Shown here piece after piece: positions 11,320 through 23,369 of a stretch of DNA of 64,000 bases (its first letter is position 1; each line of letters begins with the position of its first letter). The notes under the pieces are model-generated. The model saw nothing but the letters and a program-made list of their open reading frames with translations, was not told the origin of the DNA and ran no database searches. The DNA lies in NCBI GenBank assembly GCA_022559845.1, contig CM040123.1, positions 315,995,933 through 316,059,932 on the forward strand, written 5' to 3'. Both the position numbers and the translations under genes were made by a program. Source of the DNA: Amorphophallus konjac. Its lineage: Eukaryota > Streptophyta > Magnoliopsida > Alismatales > Araceae.

Positions 11320-11455
11320 AAGCGCCCTTTCGGATTTTCACCGAAGCCAGCCCCCCTCTTGCTTTTGCCCACGCGCCCTTTCGGGTTTTCACGTGGCGGG
11401 GTACCCGATTTTGCCTGTGGCACCCTTTCGGGTTTTCGCCACAGCTGGGTTATAG
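11320..11455 (-). repeat. Three short repeats with a CGCCCTTTCGGGTTTTC core
   Basis: Three imperfect units of roughly 45-55 bp share CCTTTCGG(A/G)TTTTC(A/G)C at about 11326, 11379 and 11424. They lie between the 78-bp and 39-bp arrays. The flanks 11219-11320 and 11456-11550 hold nothing I recognise. Confidence 0.6.
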
Positions 11456-11552
11456 CCGTTTTTACACTTGACCTGATATAAGAACAAGTCCGGCGGGATA
11501 TCTCTATTTTTAACCCCATTTTCTTTTCTTTCCTTTTTTGATTCCGGTATAG

Positions 11553-12540
11553 GGTGGGCTCGGTTAGGGCAGAATGCCACTAGACCGAGGCAAAGGTAGC
11601 TTGGTTAGAGCAGAATGCCGCTACCAAAGGGGAGGTAGCTTGATTAGGGTGGAATGCCACTAACCAAGGATAAGTAGCTCGATTAGGGCGGAATGCCACT
11701 AACCAGGGAAAAATAGCTCGACTAGGGCGAAATGCCGCTAATCAAGGAAAAGTAGCTCGATTAGGGTGGAATGCCGCTAACCAAGGGAAAATAGCTCGAT
11801 TAGGGCGGAATGCCACTAATCAAGGAAATGTAGTTCGATTAGGGCGGAACGCCGCTAACCAAGGAAAAGTAGCTCGATTAGGGCGGAATACCGCTAACCA
11901 AGGAAAAGTAGCTTGATTAGGGCGGAGTGCCACTAACCAAGGAAAAGGTAGCTCGGTTAGGGCGGAGTGCCACTAAACCAAGGAGAAGGTAGCTCGGTTA
12001 GGGCGGAGTGCCACTAACCAAGGAAAGGTAGCTCGATTAGGGCAGAGTGCCACTGACCGATGAAAAGTAGCTTGATCAGGGCGGAGTGCCGCTAACCAAG
12101 GAAAGGTAGCTCTATTAGGGCGGAATGCCGCTAACCAAGGAAAAGTAGCTCGATTAGGGCAGAATGCCACTAACCAAGGAAAAGTAGCTCGATTAGGGCG
12201 GGATGCCACTAACCAAGGAAAAGTAGCTTGATTAGGGCGGAATGCCACTGACCGATGAAAAGTAGCTTGATCAGGGCGGAGTGCCGCTAACCAAGGAAAG
12301 GTAGCTCGATCAGGGCGGAATGCCGCTAACCAAGGAAAAGTAGCTCGATTAGGGCGGAATGCCGCTAACCAAGGAAAAGTAGCTCGATTAGGGCGGAATG
12401 CCACTAACCAAGGAAAAGTAGCTCGATTAGGGCGGAATGCCGCTAACCAAGGAAAAGTAGCTCGATTAGGGCGGAATGCCACTAACCAAGGAAAAGTAGC
12501 TCGATTAGGGCGGAATGCCACTAACCAAGGATAAGTGTGT
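11553..12540 (-). repeat. 39-bp tandem array (about 25 units) in 3' region of Tat element 1
   Basis: Unit close to GTAGCTCGATTAGGGCGGAA followed by TGCCGCTAACCAAGGAAAA, 38-42 bp. The right half is the most homogeneous (mostly exact 39-bp steps); the left end is more variable, as expected at an older array edge. A minus-strand frame of 201 codons (11973-12578) encodes a 13-residue repeat because 39 is divisible by 3; it is not a credible gene. The array ends directly next to the integrase C-terminus. Confidence 0.93.
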
Positions 12541-12549
12541 TCCGACCGA

Positions 12550-13830
12550 TCACTCGGGGTGTGTCGGCTGCGCTGCATGATACAGCTTAATGTGTTTTCC
12601 GTTGAGGGGAGAGAATTGGATGACTCCTTTGTGGTCTACAAGGACGTAGGCACCCCCTTCATATACTCGGCGGACGATATACGGTCCGACCCAGTTTTCG
12701 ACCAGCTTCCCCTTGGGGTTAGAAGCCATCACTTCTCTTCTTTTGACCATTACCAGGTCTCCTTTCTTGAACTCTCGACCCTTGACTAACTTGTCAAAAG
12801 CACGGGCCATGCGAGCTTGGTAGAGTTGGATGTTTTGTTGCGCCTGGAGGCGTTTTCCTTCGAGCTCAGCGAGCTCTTCCAATCTTCTTTCTGCATTGGT
12901 CTGCTCACCACTGACTAATCCGTGCTGGATGGCAACTCGCAATGAAGGAACTTCAAGTTCAATCGGCACTACAGCTTCCGACCCATAGACAAGGGAGAAA
13001 GGCGAACAGCCGGTTGGGGTCTTGTAGACAGTACGATAAGCCCAAAGTGCTTCGTACATCCTTTCTTCCCAATCCTTTTTATTAGACTTGACAGTCTTTG
13101 CCAGTAGTGTGCACAAGGTCTTGTTAAAGGCTTCTGCTAGTCCATTGGCTTGAGGGTTGTAGGGGGACGATGTCCTCCAGTCAATTTTGTATTTGTCGGC
13201 CAGCTGATAAACCTTCTGATTCTTGAAATGGCTGCCATTGTCAGAGATGATTCGGCTGGGGATTTCGAACCGGAATATTACATTCTGTCGGAAGAATCTT
13301 GCAACTAGTTCTCCCGTCACATCTCTTAGTGCTACTGCCTCCGCCCATTTACAGAAGTAGTCTGTAGCCGCTAAGATGTATCTGCACCCTGATGAAGATG
13401 CTGGTAACAGTCCTACCACGTCCGTGCCCCATTGAGCAAACGGCCAGCTTGGTAGGGTGGGATGCAGCGGCACTGGAGGTCTCCTCGCCACATTAACATG
13501 CTCTTGACATTTCTGACAAGCTTTGGCAAACTTGCAGCAATCATTAAATATAGTGGGCCAATAGTAACCCTGTTTCTTTATCTCAATTTTCATTTTCGGA
13601 CCGGCCTGATGTGCTCCGGCTGATCCTGCATGAATTTCTTGCATCACATGTCCTGCTTCCGCTAAAGACAAGCAACGGAGTAGGACCTTCCTTCGGGCAT
13701 CTGCCATAATCCGGAATAAGGTCCCGCTTCTCATCTCGTAAGAATCCTTGATCTTAGGAGTTTCATTCTCTGCTCCTTTTCTTTCGGAAGTTGCTGGTGC
13801 TGAAACCAGCGTAGGAGATGCTCTCGCCAA
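12550..13830 (-). pseudogene. Tat element 1 integrase (frame-shifted from RT/RNase H part)
   Basis: A 426-codon frame encodes a nearly complete integrase: zinc domain with H67, H74, C105 and C108; catalytic core with D137, D197 and E233 (D,D35E spacing); and a C-terminal GPY-like tail (NWVGPYIVRRV). It catalyses insertion of cDNA into the genome. It overlaps the upstream RT/RNase H frame (ends 13731) by about 100 bp in a different frame, so a frameshift lies in 13731-13830 and the first 30 or so residues are not original. All three catalytic acids survive, so this module was lost only recently. Confidence 0.9.
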
Positions 13831-15365
13831 TCGGGTTGCTGAACCCCTTCGATGACTGCTACCTCCATGTTTTGTTCGTCGACCAGGGCCTCTGTTACAC
13901 TGGGGACTTGCCGACGGTTGATCACGGTTATATTCAGGCTTGTGTCTGGCGGGACCGCCAATGAGCTGGCCAGCTTAGCGAGGGCGTCTGCCTGAGCATT
14001 CCAGCCTCGATTGATGTGCTTGATGCTGATGAAGTAAAATCTCGACATCAGGGGAGTTGCTAACTGGTGATAGGGGATGAGCTCTTGCTTTCGCACATCG
14101 AACTCTCCTTCCAGTTGTTTTATAACCAGCATGGAGTCTCCGAATGCTTCTAGCATCTGAATCCCCATGGACAGAGCGATTTGCAACCCGATTATCAGGA
14201 CTTCATATTCCGCTTCATTGTTCGTGCATGGTTTGTTTATGGAGAAGGATGTATGCACCACTTCTCCTTCCGGAGATTTCAGGACTATACCTGCCCCTGC
14301 TCTGACCCTGGATGATCCGGCGGCAGAGGTGTCAATTCTGGAAGCGCCATCGAAGTATAGCTGCCATAAGGAAGGCTGCACTTGGGCGGCTTCTAGGGTT
14401 TCATCTTCAGGAAGTTCCAGCTCCCACGGGTAGTCCCCGGGTACCGGATGTTCAGCGAAGAAGTCTGCAATAGCTTGACCTTTGATGGCCTTGCGCGGTA
14501 CGTAGGAGACATCAAACTCCATAAGGATTACCGCCCATTTGCCTAGGCGGCCTTTGAGTGCCGGCTGGGACATGATATATTTCAGGGGATCCGCCTTGGA
14601 CACCAAGCTGATTTCATGTGACAACATATAATGCCGGAGCTTTTTGACTGCGAAGACTAGTGCCAGGCAGATCTTCTCAATATAAGTGTATCTTTCTTCG
14701 GTTCTGACCAGTCTTCTACTGAGATAATAGAGGGCTTGCTCTTTCCCTTCTTCATTATTCTGGGCCAGCATTGCCCCCAGAGAATTATGTGTAGCTGCTA
14801 TATACAGTATCAACGGCCATCCTTTCACCGGTGCGCCCAATACTGGAGGAGTCTTCAGATAGTCTTTTAGCTTGTCAAAGGCTGTCTGGCAATCTTCATC
14901 CCAATAAAAGGGAACATCTTTCATCATCAACTTGTGAAAAGGCTGGCATCGCCCTGACAAATTGGAAATGAACCGCCGGATATAAGCCAAGCGGCCCTGT
15001 AGTGATCTCAGCTCGGAGATGCTCCTAGGTGGAGGTAGCTCCTGTATCGCCTTGATCTTTGCGGGGTCTATCTCAATCCCCCGGTATCGGATGATAAAGC
15101 CCAAGAATTTTCCGCTCGATACTCCGAACGTACATTTCATAGGGTTCATTTTCAGGTCATGCTGCCTCAGCCTCTGAAAAATAGTCTGGAGGTCTTGCAG
15201 ATGGTCCTCTTTCCTTCTGGTTTTGACCACCAGGTCATCTATGTAGCACTCGACCTTGTGGTAGAGCAATTCATCAAAAATCTTAGTCATTGCGCGCTGG
15301 TAAGTTGCGCCAGCATTCTTTAGTCCGAACGGCATTCTCTTGTAATGATAAATGCCTTTGGGGGT
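13731..15365 (-). pseudogene. Tat element 1 RT C-terminal half, RNase H and second (aRNH) RNase H
   Basis: A 534-codon frame after the TGA at 15366-15368. It begins with the RT fingers/palm piece (MPFGLKNAGATYQRAM), has the catalytic YIDD (D33-D34 of this segment), the RT thumb, a first RNase H-like domain (ending near LSRRLVRTEERYTYIEK) lacking obvious catalytic acids, and a second RNase H with LYFDGAS, NNEAEYE, FGDS and NAQADALAKL, the four-acid pattern of the archaeal-like RNase H acquired by Tat elements. The dual arrangement is the key lineage marker. It is separated from its N-terminal half by one in-frame stop and from integrase by a frameshift. Confidence 0.92.
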
Positions 15366-17054
15366 TCAGAAAGCAGTGTGGACTCGGTCGTGCTCCGCAA
15401 TCCAAATCTGATTGTAGCCGGATGACCCATCCATGAATGATAGGGCCTCGTGGCCGATTGTAGCATCAATCATGACTTCCATTATTGGCACCGGAAAGTC
15501 ATCTTTAGGGCAGGCTTTATTTAGATCTCGGAAGTCAACACAAATCCGGATCTGTCCATTCTTCTTTTTCACAGGGATGATGTTCGCCAGCCATGTGGTG
15601 TACTGATTCTCTTCAACAAATCCCACGTCAATGAGTCTGTCAACTTCAGCACAGATTCGGGTGATGAGCTCTGGCCTCATGCGCCGCGGTGGCTGCTTCA
15701 CCGGCTCGGCTTCGGGGCTGATTGCTAGCTCATGTTGTGAGACAGCGGGGCTTAGACCGGGCATCTCTTTGTAGGTCGAGGCGAAGCAATCCCGGTATTC
15801 CAGCAACAGCTGGGTGTACAGCTCCCGTTCCTCCGGGGACAGTTGGGAGCTGAGGAAGGTGAGCCTAGGATCCCCCTCATTTCCCAAGTTGACCTCTATT
15901 AGTTCATCGACCGTGGCCTGGCCTCCGTCTTCTATTTCCGGAGGCGCTGGTTGGAGGTCGACGAAGTCTGGAACACCATCTTGAGGGTCGAGCATTTCGA
16001 GTTCCTCGTCGGACATCGCCAGGGCTTCATGAGGCGTCTTGATTCCATGCGCCAGCGGCTGAGCGGATGGATCTATTGACGCATCCATTGCTGTCACAGC
16101 TCCCAAGGGTGAGAGAATAGCTTCAGTGTTTGTAGATGAGGTTGCAGCCATGACAGGCCAGTAGCTGTTTGCTGTCGGGCTCGGACAACATATTGGATTT
16201 GTAGCAGAAGTTGAGGGAGTCTCACCTTCTGGGATAGCTGCATCTTCCGCAGAAGTGACTTTTTCTTTCCTGGTAGCTGGCTCCCCTTGATTGGAGTTAA
16301 CCACGGCTTCCCTGATTGATAGAAAGGGTGTTGAAGTCACCATTAGCATGACCCCTGTGGAGGGAGAGACTTCTGCTTCTTGAATGTCTTCGGCTTCGCT
16401 GCTGCTAGCCGTATCAAATTCGGCTTGAAGGGCTGCTTCTTCAGGATGGACCTGCTCCCAGCATCGGCAAGGGATCAAGGTCTCTATTTGTTGGTTCCCG
16501 GATAGAGCCAATTCAGCATGTTCGACTTCCACCGGATATTCATCAAAGGTTGCCCCCAGAGTGCTATCTTCAGTTGGATAGAAGGCGGAGATAGTATCCA
16601 CCTCGTACCGCCCACTGTAATAGTAGTCTTCCAGGGTGAAGCCCAGCCCCGGGTGTTGAGAGACGCGTCTCATTTCTTTGTCCAGATTTGTAGGATGCCA
16701 CATCTTCTAGAAAGCTTCTTTGCGCTTTTGAGATTGATCGGGAGGAATGTGTTGCTTCTGAAACATTATGGCCATCCGATCAGTTGTAAATGCCAGACCT
16801 TGGACAGGAACCGGCGGGTTGCTTATATCCTCGGGGAGGCTGCAATCTGTGTCTTCTCGAGTGGGATGCTCCTCAGCTGTATAGAATAGGGTGCTGGGCC
16901 CATCTTCCTGTGTCACCTCCCAAGCTTTGAAAGGTTCGACCGGGACTCCGATGCAGTCGTGCTGTCGGTTGACCTGCACTTCCTTAGCTTTGGGGTATAG
17001 TGCTGGGGGTGTTACCCTACCAACATTTCCAGAAGCTGTGATGTGGGAGACCAC
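15366..17054 (-). pseudogene. Tat element 1 linker and RT N-terminal half, with two in-frame stops
   Basis: Same reading frame as the segment downstream, interrupted by TAG at 16707-16709 and TGA at 15366-15368. The upstream 115 codons and the next 300 are an acidic linker without a domain I know. The RT N-terminus follows (YRDCFASTYKEMPGL, later IIPVKKKNGQIRICVDFRDL and a SFMDGSSGYNQI motif). The TGA sits where related elements usually encode Arg before TPKG, so CGA to TGA by deamination is likely. Confidence 0.88.
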
Positions 17055-19669
17055 CTTTGGCTTGACATACCCGCGTGGTGGTGGTGGATACCAACCGTCA
17101 CCCGATCTATTTTTTGATGCTTCTGTGGGGGCCTCGGCCCCTGAAACCTTCCGGGAGGCCCCGTGTATAAGTTGGCGTCAGCCAGGTGACATTCAAACAC
17201 CTCAAAAGGGTGGGGATCGGCAAATATCCTCTCCTCCTTCCCCTGGAGACTGTATTTAATGCATTGGTGGAGCGTGGAGGGCACCACCAGATTTTCATGC
17301 AGCCATGGGCGACCCAGCAATGCCTTGTAAGAGGTGTGAGAGTCGATGACATGAAACTGCACCATTGTAGTGAAGTCTGCCAGGGTCAGCGTGAACTCTG
17401 CCACTCCCATAGATACTTCACATTTTTGGTTGAAGCCAGCGATACGCATATCCCCGACTTTTTCGAGACGCACGTTGAAGTGGTACCTCTCGTATATTCT
17501 GTAGGGTAGAATGTTGACTACTGCACCGGGGTCAACTAGTATTCTGTTCAGTTCCCTGCCATTCAGGTGCCCTTTCATGTATAGTGGCCTGTTGTAGCTG
17601 GCAGTAGGTAGCAGTATGTCTTCTGGAGAGAAGGTCATACTGGCTTCTGGCACAGCCTCAGCTATGCAAGCTTCAAAATGAGCAGGCGTCTGCAGAGCAG
17701 TGATGATTGCCTGTCGAGTTTCTTCACTTAAGGAGAGAATCTCCCAGATGGTAAATCGGGCGGGGAGCTTCTTGAGCAACTTCATTATTCGGCTCCCAGC
17801 CCGGACATTGGAGAGCTTCATCTCTTCAGCCCATCTGGGCTTGGGGAGGTTTTGATTTGTGGGTCCAGACGGGCCTGCTTCATCTTCCTCGGACTCGGCA
17901 CCCTCTTGACTGGCACCGGCTGTCAGATCTTCTTTATCAGCTGCTGTAGGGCAAGCTCCATCTGCATTCGCATCCTCAGTAGATTGTGCTGGCTGCGGGT
18001 GAGCGGCCCCGGGTGTAGGGTTAGCATCTTGGCAGGGCTGCTTCCCTTTTGACATCTTCATAAATTCAAGGAATGAAGGGACTGCCTTGCCCCCACTCTT
18101 GTTGTATAGGCCTGACGGAGGAGGGATTTGGACTCCCTTAACTTCCGACGGAGGTGTCTTGTAGGGTTGCTCCCCTCTGAACATAATGTTGTGATTGGGT
18201 GGTGACTGGCGCCCCCATTTTCGGCCTGACCGAGTGGCATGCGCAGCAGCTGCGACCTCGGCCTTGCCTCCCCCAGCATGGGGTGTGAAGCAAATTTCTT
18301 CTTCTTCCTCTTCTCCTGGTAGGTTGAAGAGTACTGACAGGGTATTGCAGGAGACGACCTGTGTTTTATGGGCCCCAGCGGCCTTTCTTTTCTTCTTATT
18401 TTGCTTTTTCTTCTTTTTGGTTTCTGCAGGTGCTTGCCCCCAGAACAGGTTGCTCTCTTGAGGTTGTGCTGCTTCAGCTTCCTCCCCTTGCTTGAGTGAG
18501 AGTTGCTCCAGCTCTTGCCATGGAACGTGGTCCCGTACCAGCAGAGGTTTCAGTTCGGGCTGCACATATTCATCTAGCCCTTCAATTAAATGTTGCAGTC
18601 GAAGGACCCCAGGATTGGTTTCCTTGATTACTGGCAGCGGAGTTTGTCTCCTCCTGTTAGGTGTATGTATTCTGACAGCTGTAGGTGGAGTGACCCATGC
18701 GGGTGCTACCACTGGCAGAGCAGGCCGGGGTGTAATGCCACGGATATGTGCCCCCTCTTCCGGGCGGGATCCCCTCTTCTTCTTGTGCTTCACAGGGATT
18801 TGCTGCCACCCCTGTTGTTCTTTCACAGGCTCCAGGAAATGGATTTCATAGGTGCTTCGTGTGCTTGCTTCAGAGATCTCCTCAGGTAATGCCTGGTAGA
18901 GGGAGACCATGTTGATTGCTGCCCTCCTGAAAGGGGCTTCATGTGGCTGAGGAGGGTCTACTTTGTACTCTCCCAGCTCTATCTCATTCTTCTTCACCAT
19001 CTCTTCGATGACGTCTTTGAAAACGTAACAGTCTTCGATTGGATGTCCCAACATCTGGTGGTAGGGGCAGAATCTTGGACTGTCTTTTCTTTTCAGGTCC
19101 TCCGACCTCCTTGGCTCGGGCAGAGTGACCATGATGTATTCTGTTACCCAGTCGAACAGGATTCGGGTCTTGTCTTTTGGAAAGGAATAAGCTTTCTTCA
19201 TTTTGTCCCTCAGCGAAGGACCTTCTTTATCATCTGGAGCTTTCGCAGGTTGCGGGGGAGCCGCTTTCTTGCCTTTCTCCTTTTGTTGTTCGAATGCCTT
19301 GATATCAAGTGCATTCGCTTCTTTAGGTGTGGGGCGCCGTTCTGCGGCCTTGCCTTTCTGGGCTGTGCTGGCGGCGGACGCTGCGACAGGCTTGGCTAGA
19401 AAAGCCTCCACCTCAGCCACCACATTATTCAGCCGGTCAAACGACCGAATTTCCATACCAATCATCTTTTCCAGGACCTCCCTCCTGAGATTTTGTTTAC
19501 ATATTTGCACAGCGTCCTCCTGATGCGGGGGCCGCTTGCACCTCATTCCGAGGTTCCTCCACCTCTTGATGTAATCAAGGGCTGTCTCATCTGCCCTTTG
19601 TTTTGTTGAGTAGAGTTCGGCCACTGTGACCTCCTTCTCTGTGACATGGAATCTTTCTCTGAATTTTCT
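17012..19669 (-). pseudogene. Tat element 1 gag C-terminus and aspartic protease
   Basis: An 870-codon frame from 19624 (and open from 19669). The start is retrotransposon gag (TALDYIKRWRNLGMRCK), followed by a zinc-finger-like motif C186-x2-H189-x4-H194-x4-C199 (CPYHQMLGHPIEDC), long Pro/Glu/Lys-rich linkers and a retropepsin-like region near residues 680-790 (ILVDPGAVVNILPY, then ALLGRPWLH). The protease active site reads D-P-G. The frame ends at 17012 and pol resumes in another frame at about 17054, so a frameshift separates protease from RT. A TAG stop at 19670-19672 cuts it from the gag N-terminal half in the same frame. Confidence 0.9.
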
Positions 19670-21033
19670 CTACATATCCGACCAATCACTGATTGACCCG
19701 GCCGAGAGGCTAGAGTACCATTCGAATGCGAGCCCCATCAGCGAGGACCCGAAGAATTTCAGCAGATATGACTCGTCGGTGGCCAGATCACCCATAACGG
19801 TCATATAATATGCAATATGCTCGTTAGGGGACCCCTTCCCGTTGAATTTGTCGAATTTGGGCAGCTTGTTGACCCCTGGGGGAAGTCGTTTAGCCGCATG
19901 GTGTTGCGGGTATGGCACCCGATAGGCATCGAATGCGACGTAGTCGCCTTCACTTTTCTCTGCGAGCTTCAGCTCGATCATCCTTTCCACCATCATCCGG
20001 TTCACGACTGTGGGGTCGACTGGCTCCGGATAGAAGTGCGCTGGCTGAAGGTATGGGGTGACCAGGGTGGTCGCCTGTGGAGGATGCAGCAGCGGGGGTG
20101 TCGGATGCGCCTGGGGGAGCACCGGAGGTAGCAACGGCTGAGGCTGTGGCGGCCGCTGTTGCGCTGTCGCCATGCTTGGCTCTGATGGCTGGGACAGTGT
20201 ATAGAGCGGTGGAGGGTCGTCACGACGAACCGCTCCCCGGGATGATTCACCCTGGACTTCGGGTGGTTTAGAAGCTGATGAATGTTCAGTCTTTTCTATC
20301 AGCTGTTTCTTTAGAGAATCTATCTCCCGTTGATATTTTTGCAGCAACATCAGAACTGATGGATCTATAGTGGTGGGGATACCCTCTGTCGTTTCCCCGG
20401 ACGTACCCTCAGGCAGGATGTCGAGGAGGACGTCATCTTCTTCTTCCGTCGTCACCACATTAGCGGTCAAGACGGGGGCCTTATCATCCCAGCGGGGATA
20501 GACTTGGGGTTGTTTCCCTCTCATGGTCGCCAGAAGCTCTCTTGCCGCTTCTGCTCTGCGGGTAGCTGGCCCGGGCCGTACAACCAATTGAGCCAGTTCT
20601 TGGGAGTCTTCAGGAAGCTCCCCATATCGGTTGGATATACCAGCCATGTTGCAAGTAAAGACCTGAATCCTTCTTCTCTGTCGATGGACCCTCCGTCTAG
20701 CTTGTTGCGGAAAGGTCAGTCTCTCGAACACAGAAACTCTTCTTTCTTCTTCCCGCTCGGGGAAGGCTTCATCGGCTTTGATCTCAAAACCGTCGTTGTA
20801 CCCATTATCGTCGACTGACGACACCATCATTCTATCTTCTGTATCTTCTTCATCCGCCACTGACGGGAAGTAGTCTTCGTCAGTGGCGACTGTCTGCATT
20901 AGTCGCTGTTGACCCAGCGAGGGGTTGCCCAGCCCTCGAAAGTAGTTCCTGATCAGACAGGTTACCTTTTCTTGACCCCGCTCTTGATAGAGTACGGGGG
21001 ATAGTTGTCGACCTCCAGCAGGAGGGATATAGG
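19670..21033 (-). pseudogene. Tat element 1 gag N-terminal half, interrupted by N1
   Basis: Open in the same frame as 17012-19669 up to the TAG at 19670-19672. It reads into N1's LTR at 21034; residues encoded beyond that point are not native. The segment contains a Pro/Gln-rich central part, a predicted coiled stretch (LLQKYQREIDSLKKQL) and the beginning of the retrotransposon gag fold (KLPKFDKFNGKGSPNEHIAYY, ending at the stop). The original upstream part is at 28190-28994, across the N1 insertion. Confidence 0.87.
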
Positions 21034-23355
21034 TGATGGGGACATCACCTCCCATGCCCACGTTTACCGTTCGTCTCCTCACCCCGGTTGCATCCGGCAT
21101 GGTTTAGTCATTTAATTTTGAGTCCTATGTAATTTTATTTGAGTCATTGTTCCTAGGTCTTGAATTTATTTTCCTAAGTTTGAGTGTCATTAGATTGTGT
21201 AATGTGCTATTGGGCCCAATTCTTCGGGCTTGGCCCATGAGCCCCCCAACCCCTTCGGTTATTTGTTATTGAGTCTTTTGTAAGGGACTTTTGTAGAAAT
21301 GTGGGTTTCCTATATATAGGACCACATTCCCCCCATTTCAACTTAATGAATGAATCAATGAAAAATGCCATTTGAGTATCCAAAGCTTAGCTTAGTGGAG
21401 TGATTCCAACATTTTTTGGGTGAGAAACCCTAGGGGAGAGATTCCCCACCCTTCCCTCTCCTAATCCCTCTTTTTCACTCCACTTTCTCTCTCCTCAACA
21501 CCCAATTTCAAATTTTCTTCTCTCTCCTCCTTTCCCAACCACCTCAACCCCCACCTACTATCATTAAAGCCCTCCACTTCCCCATGGCCTCCATTACTCC
21601 ACCCCCTAGTCCCAAGGAGATCCCTCACCATTCCAACACCATCCTCCACATTCCAACATCACTTTCCCCATTCCAACACAATCAACCCCTTCCCCACACA
21701 ACCCCACAACTTCCAAAGCATATTTGAATTTGACATCCACCCTTCCCTCCACTCACTTGTGCCCCCCCTCACCTTCTCCTCTCACCCACCTTCCCAAATT
21801 CGTAGCTCCTCCTCCCACCACCTGTTAGACCCCCTTCCAGACCCCATTCTTCCCTTCCCCCATCTTAGAACACCCCCTCCTAGACCCCCTCACAGCCCGG
21901 GCTTTCCCCACACTCATCCACCCCCATTTCCCCTCCCATATACCCCATTCCCCCCCATCATCATCAACCTACAGCTCTCAACTGAAGATCTACAGCAGAG
22001 CAGCAGCTTGCAGCGGCCACCACGATCACCTCCGGATGAGTTTGAAGACCCAATAGCCATCGTCGGAAGCGTCTGCCAGTCGCCTTCGCAACCGAAGTGG
22101 TTTCGTCTTCTTCCAATCTCCGAGCCATCCTGGAGGTCCATTCTTCCACAGCTGCGCGGTTCTGCCTCGGCTAAGGACCTGAACCAGTTTAGAAGCTCTG
22201 CCACGACGGACCCTGAAGGAATAAGTCTTCAAGTTCTTCTTAAAAGTTCCTCTTTGGCCTGTCTAGTTTCCGATTCAAGAAGCGGAAGTTCATTCAGCAT
22301 CCGGGAGCAGAAGTTACCAATTTTCTCCCCCGAACGCGCGGTTCTGCCTTCTACAGTCTGCACCGACCCCTCCTCACTCTTATGGTTCCACAGATTGTCT
22401 CCGACCTCTTCTGGTGTCCCCGTTTCTTTTTCTGCAAAGAGGACTCACCCACGGTTCTAACGGCGCTGACAGCATCAAATTTGGAGTTCGAGAGCGCCAG
22501 GACAGCCTCGGCATCCTACTATTGGTGACCTGCCCCTGCTAGTCCGAGAAACAGAGGCCCTGTTCAAGCTCCTGCCCCAACCAGCAGCGACTCCATAAGA
22601 AATTAAGAAAATTCTGAGGCATTCCCCTTCTAGCTACGAAGGTTTTCCCTCTGGTTTCGTCATCAACAAAATTCTTGATCAAGATCTACAGCAGCAACAC
22701 CGACTCTCTGTCTCGGCTCGCAGGTAGCAAGCAGATTCGGCGTCCACCCTTATTCCTCGTTCTTTGCTTTAGTTTCCCCACCCCGCTTGACCGGCTGAAG
22801 GTCCCTCCCTGTGTGGAGGTAGTATTGATTGTAATTTCTATTAACCCCCACCCCAAGATCCCCCTCCTACGTGAGGTGTAGTGTTGTAACTTGTTTGGGC
22901 AGGTCAAGCGACACCGCCGCGGCGTGTGGGGATCCACTCGCCTCCCCGCTCGCCCTCGTCTCCGACCGGGACCGGTTTCTTCAATCCGGTCGATTAAGTG
23001 CTCAAACCATCACTCCACTTAGTGCTTGTCTTTCAATATTAGTTCTAATTCCGCTGGTTATGCGAGTGAGAGCCCGATCCTCAAGCCTCATAAACTTGAG
23101 TGATCACCGTGGGAATATTGCAACCGGTGCCTTTGGCACTTTGTCGGCCCCCTTGATTTGGGCATCCCCACCCTTTGGGAATCAAGTCTTGGCCTTGCTG
23201 GCCCTCTACCAGCAAGGGCCCAACCCCACATCCTCCCCTTGGCATTGCCAAGTCACCCCGGGCTTGGGTGAGTGACGATAGAGCGGTGGCCCAATTTGGC
23301 CCATTTTGAATGCGATTGTGCTTGCTTGCATTAGGTCCGAGGTCGTGTCACATCA
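21034..23355 (+). repeat. 5' LTR (2322 bp) of N1
   Basis: TGATGGGGACATCACC at the start and GTGTCACATCA at the end. It contains a TGAGTCA motif (21140-21146), a TATA box (21311-21318), a long pyrimidine-rich tract (about 21420-21960), and a GC-rich 3' part sharing blocks with LTRs of N3 and N5. It lacks a 31-bp segment present in the 3' LTR, bounded by direct repeats of TTATTTGAGTCAT, so this copy probably lost it by slippage. Confidence 0.94.
21140..21318 (+). promoter_or_regulatory. Putative LTR promoter of N1: TGAGTCA motif and TATA box
   Basis: TGAGTCA (bZIP/GCN4-type core) at 21140-21146 and TATATATA at 21311-21318, 165 bp apart measured to the TATA start. The same pair at nearly the same spacing occurs in the diverged LTRs of N3 (36949-36955 / 37120-37127) and LTR X1 (57994-58000 / 58166-58173). 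Transcription would begin shortly after 21340. Confidence 0.6.
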
Positions 23356-23357
23356 AG

Positions 23358-23369
23358 TGGTATCAGAGC
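23358..23369 (+). other. Primer-binding site of N1
   Basis: TGGTATCAGAGC two bases after the 5' LTR, complementary to initiator Met tRNA. Confidence 0.95.

Noticed and set aside
11553..12540. CRISPR-like regular repeats
   Set aside because: There are no unique spacers between repeats and the genome is a plant one. It is a simple tandem array.
11973..12578. 201-codon minus-strand repeat protein
   Set aside because: Translation of the 39-bp array, no unique N-terminus or domain.
21759..22460. 233-codon plus-strand ORF in N1's LTR, repeated at 26587-27288
   Set aside because: It recurs because LTRs are copies of each other. The composition is Pro/Ser-rich from a pyrimidine tract, there is no domain, and it does not exist in the same form in the LTRs of N3 or N5.
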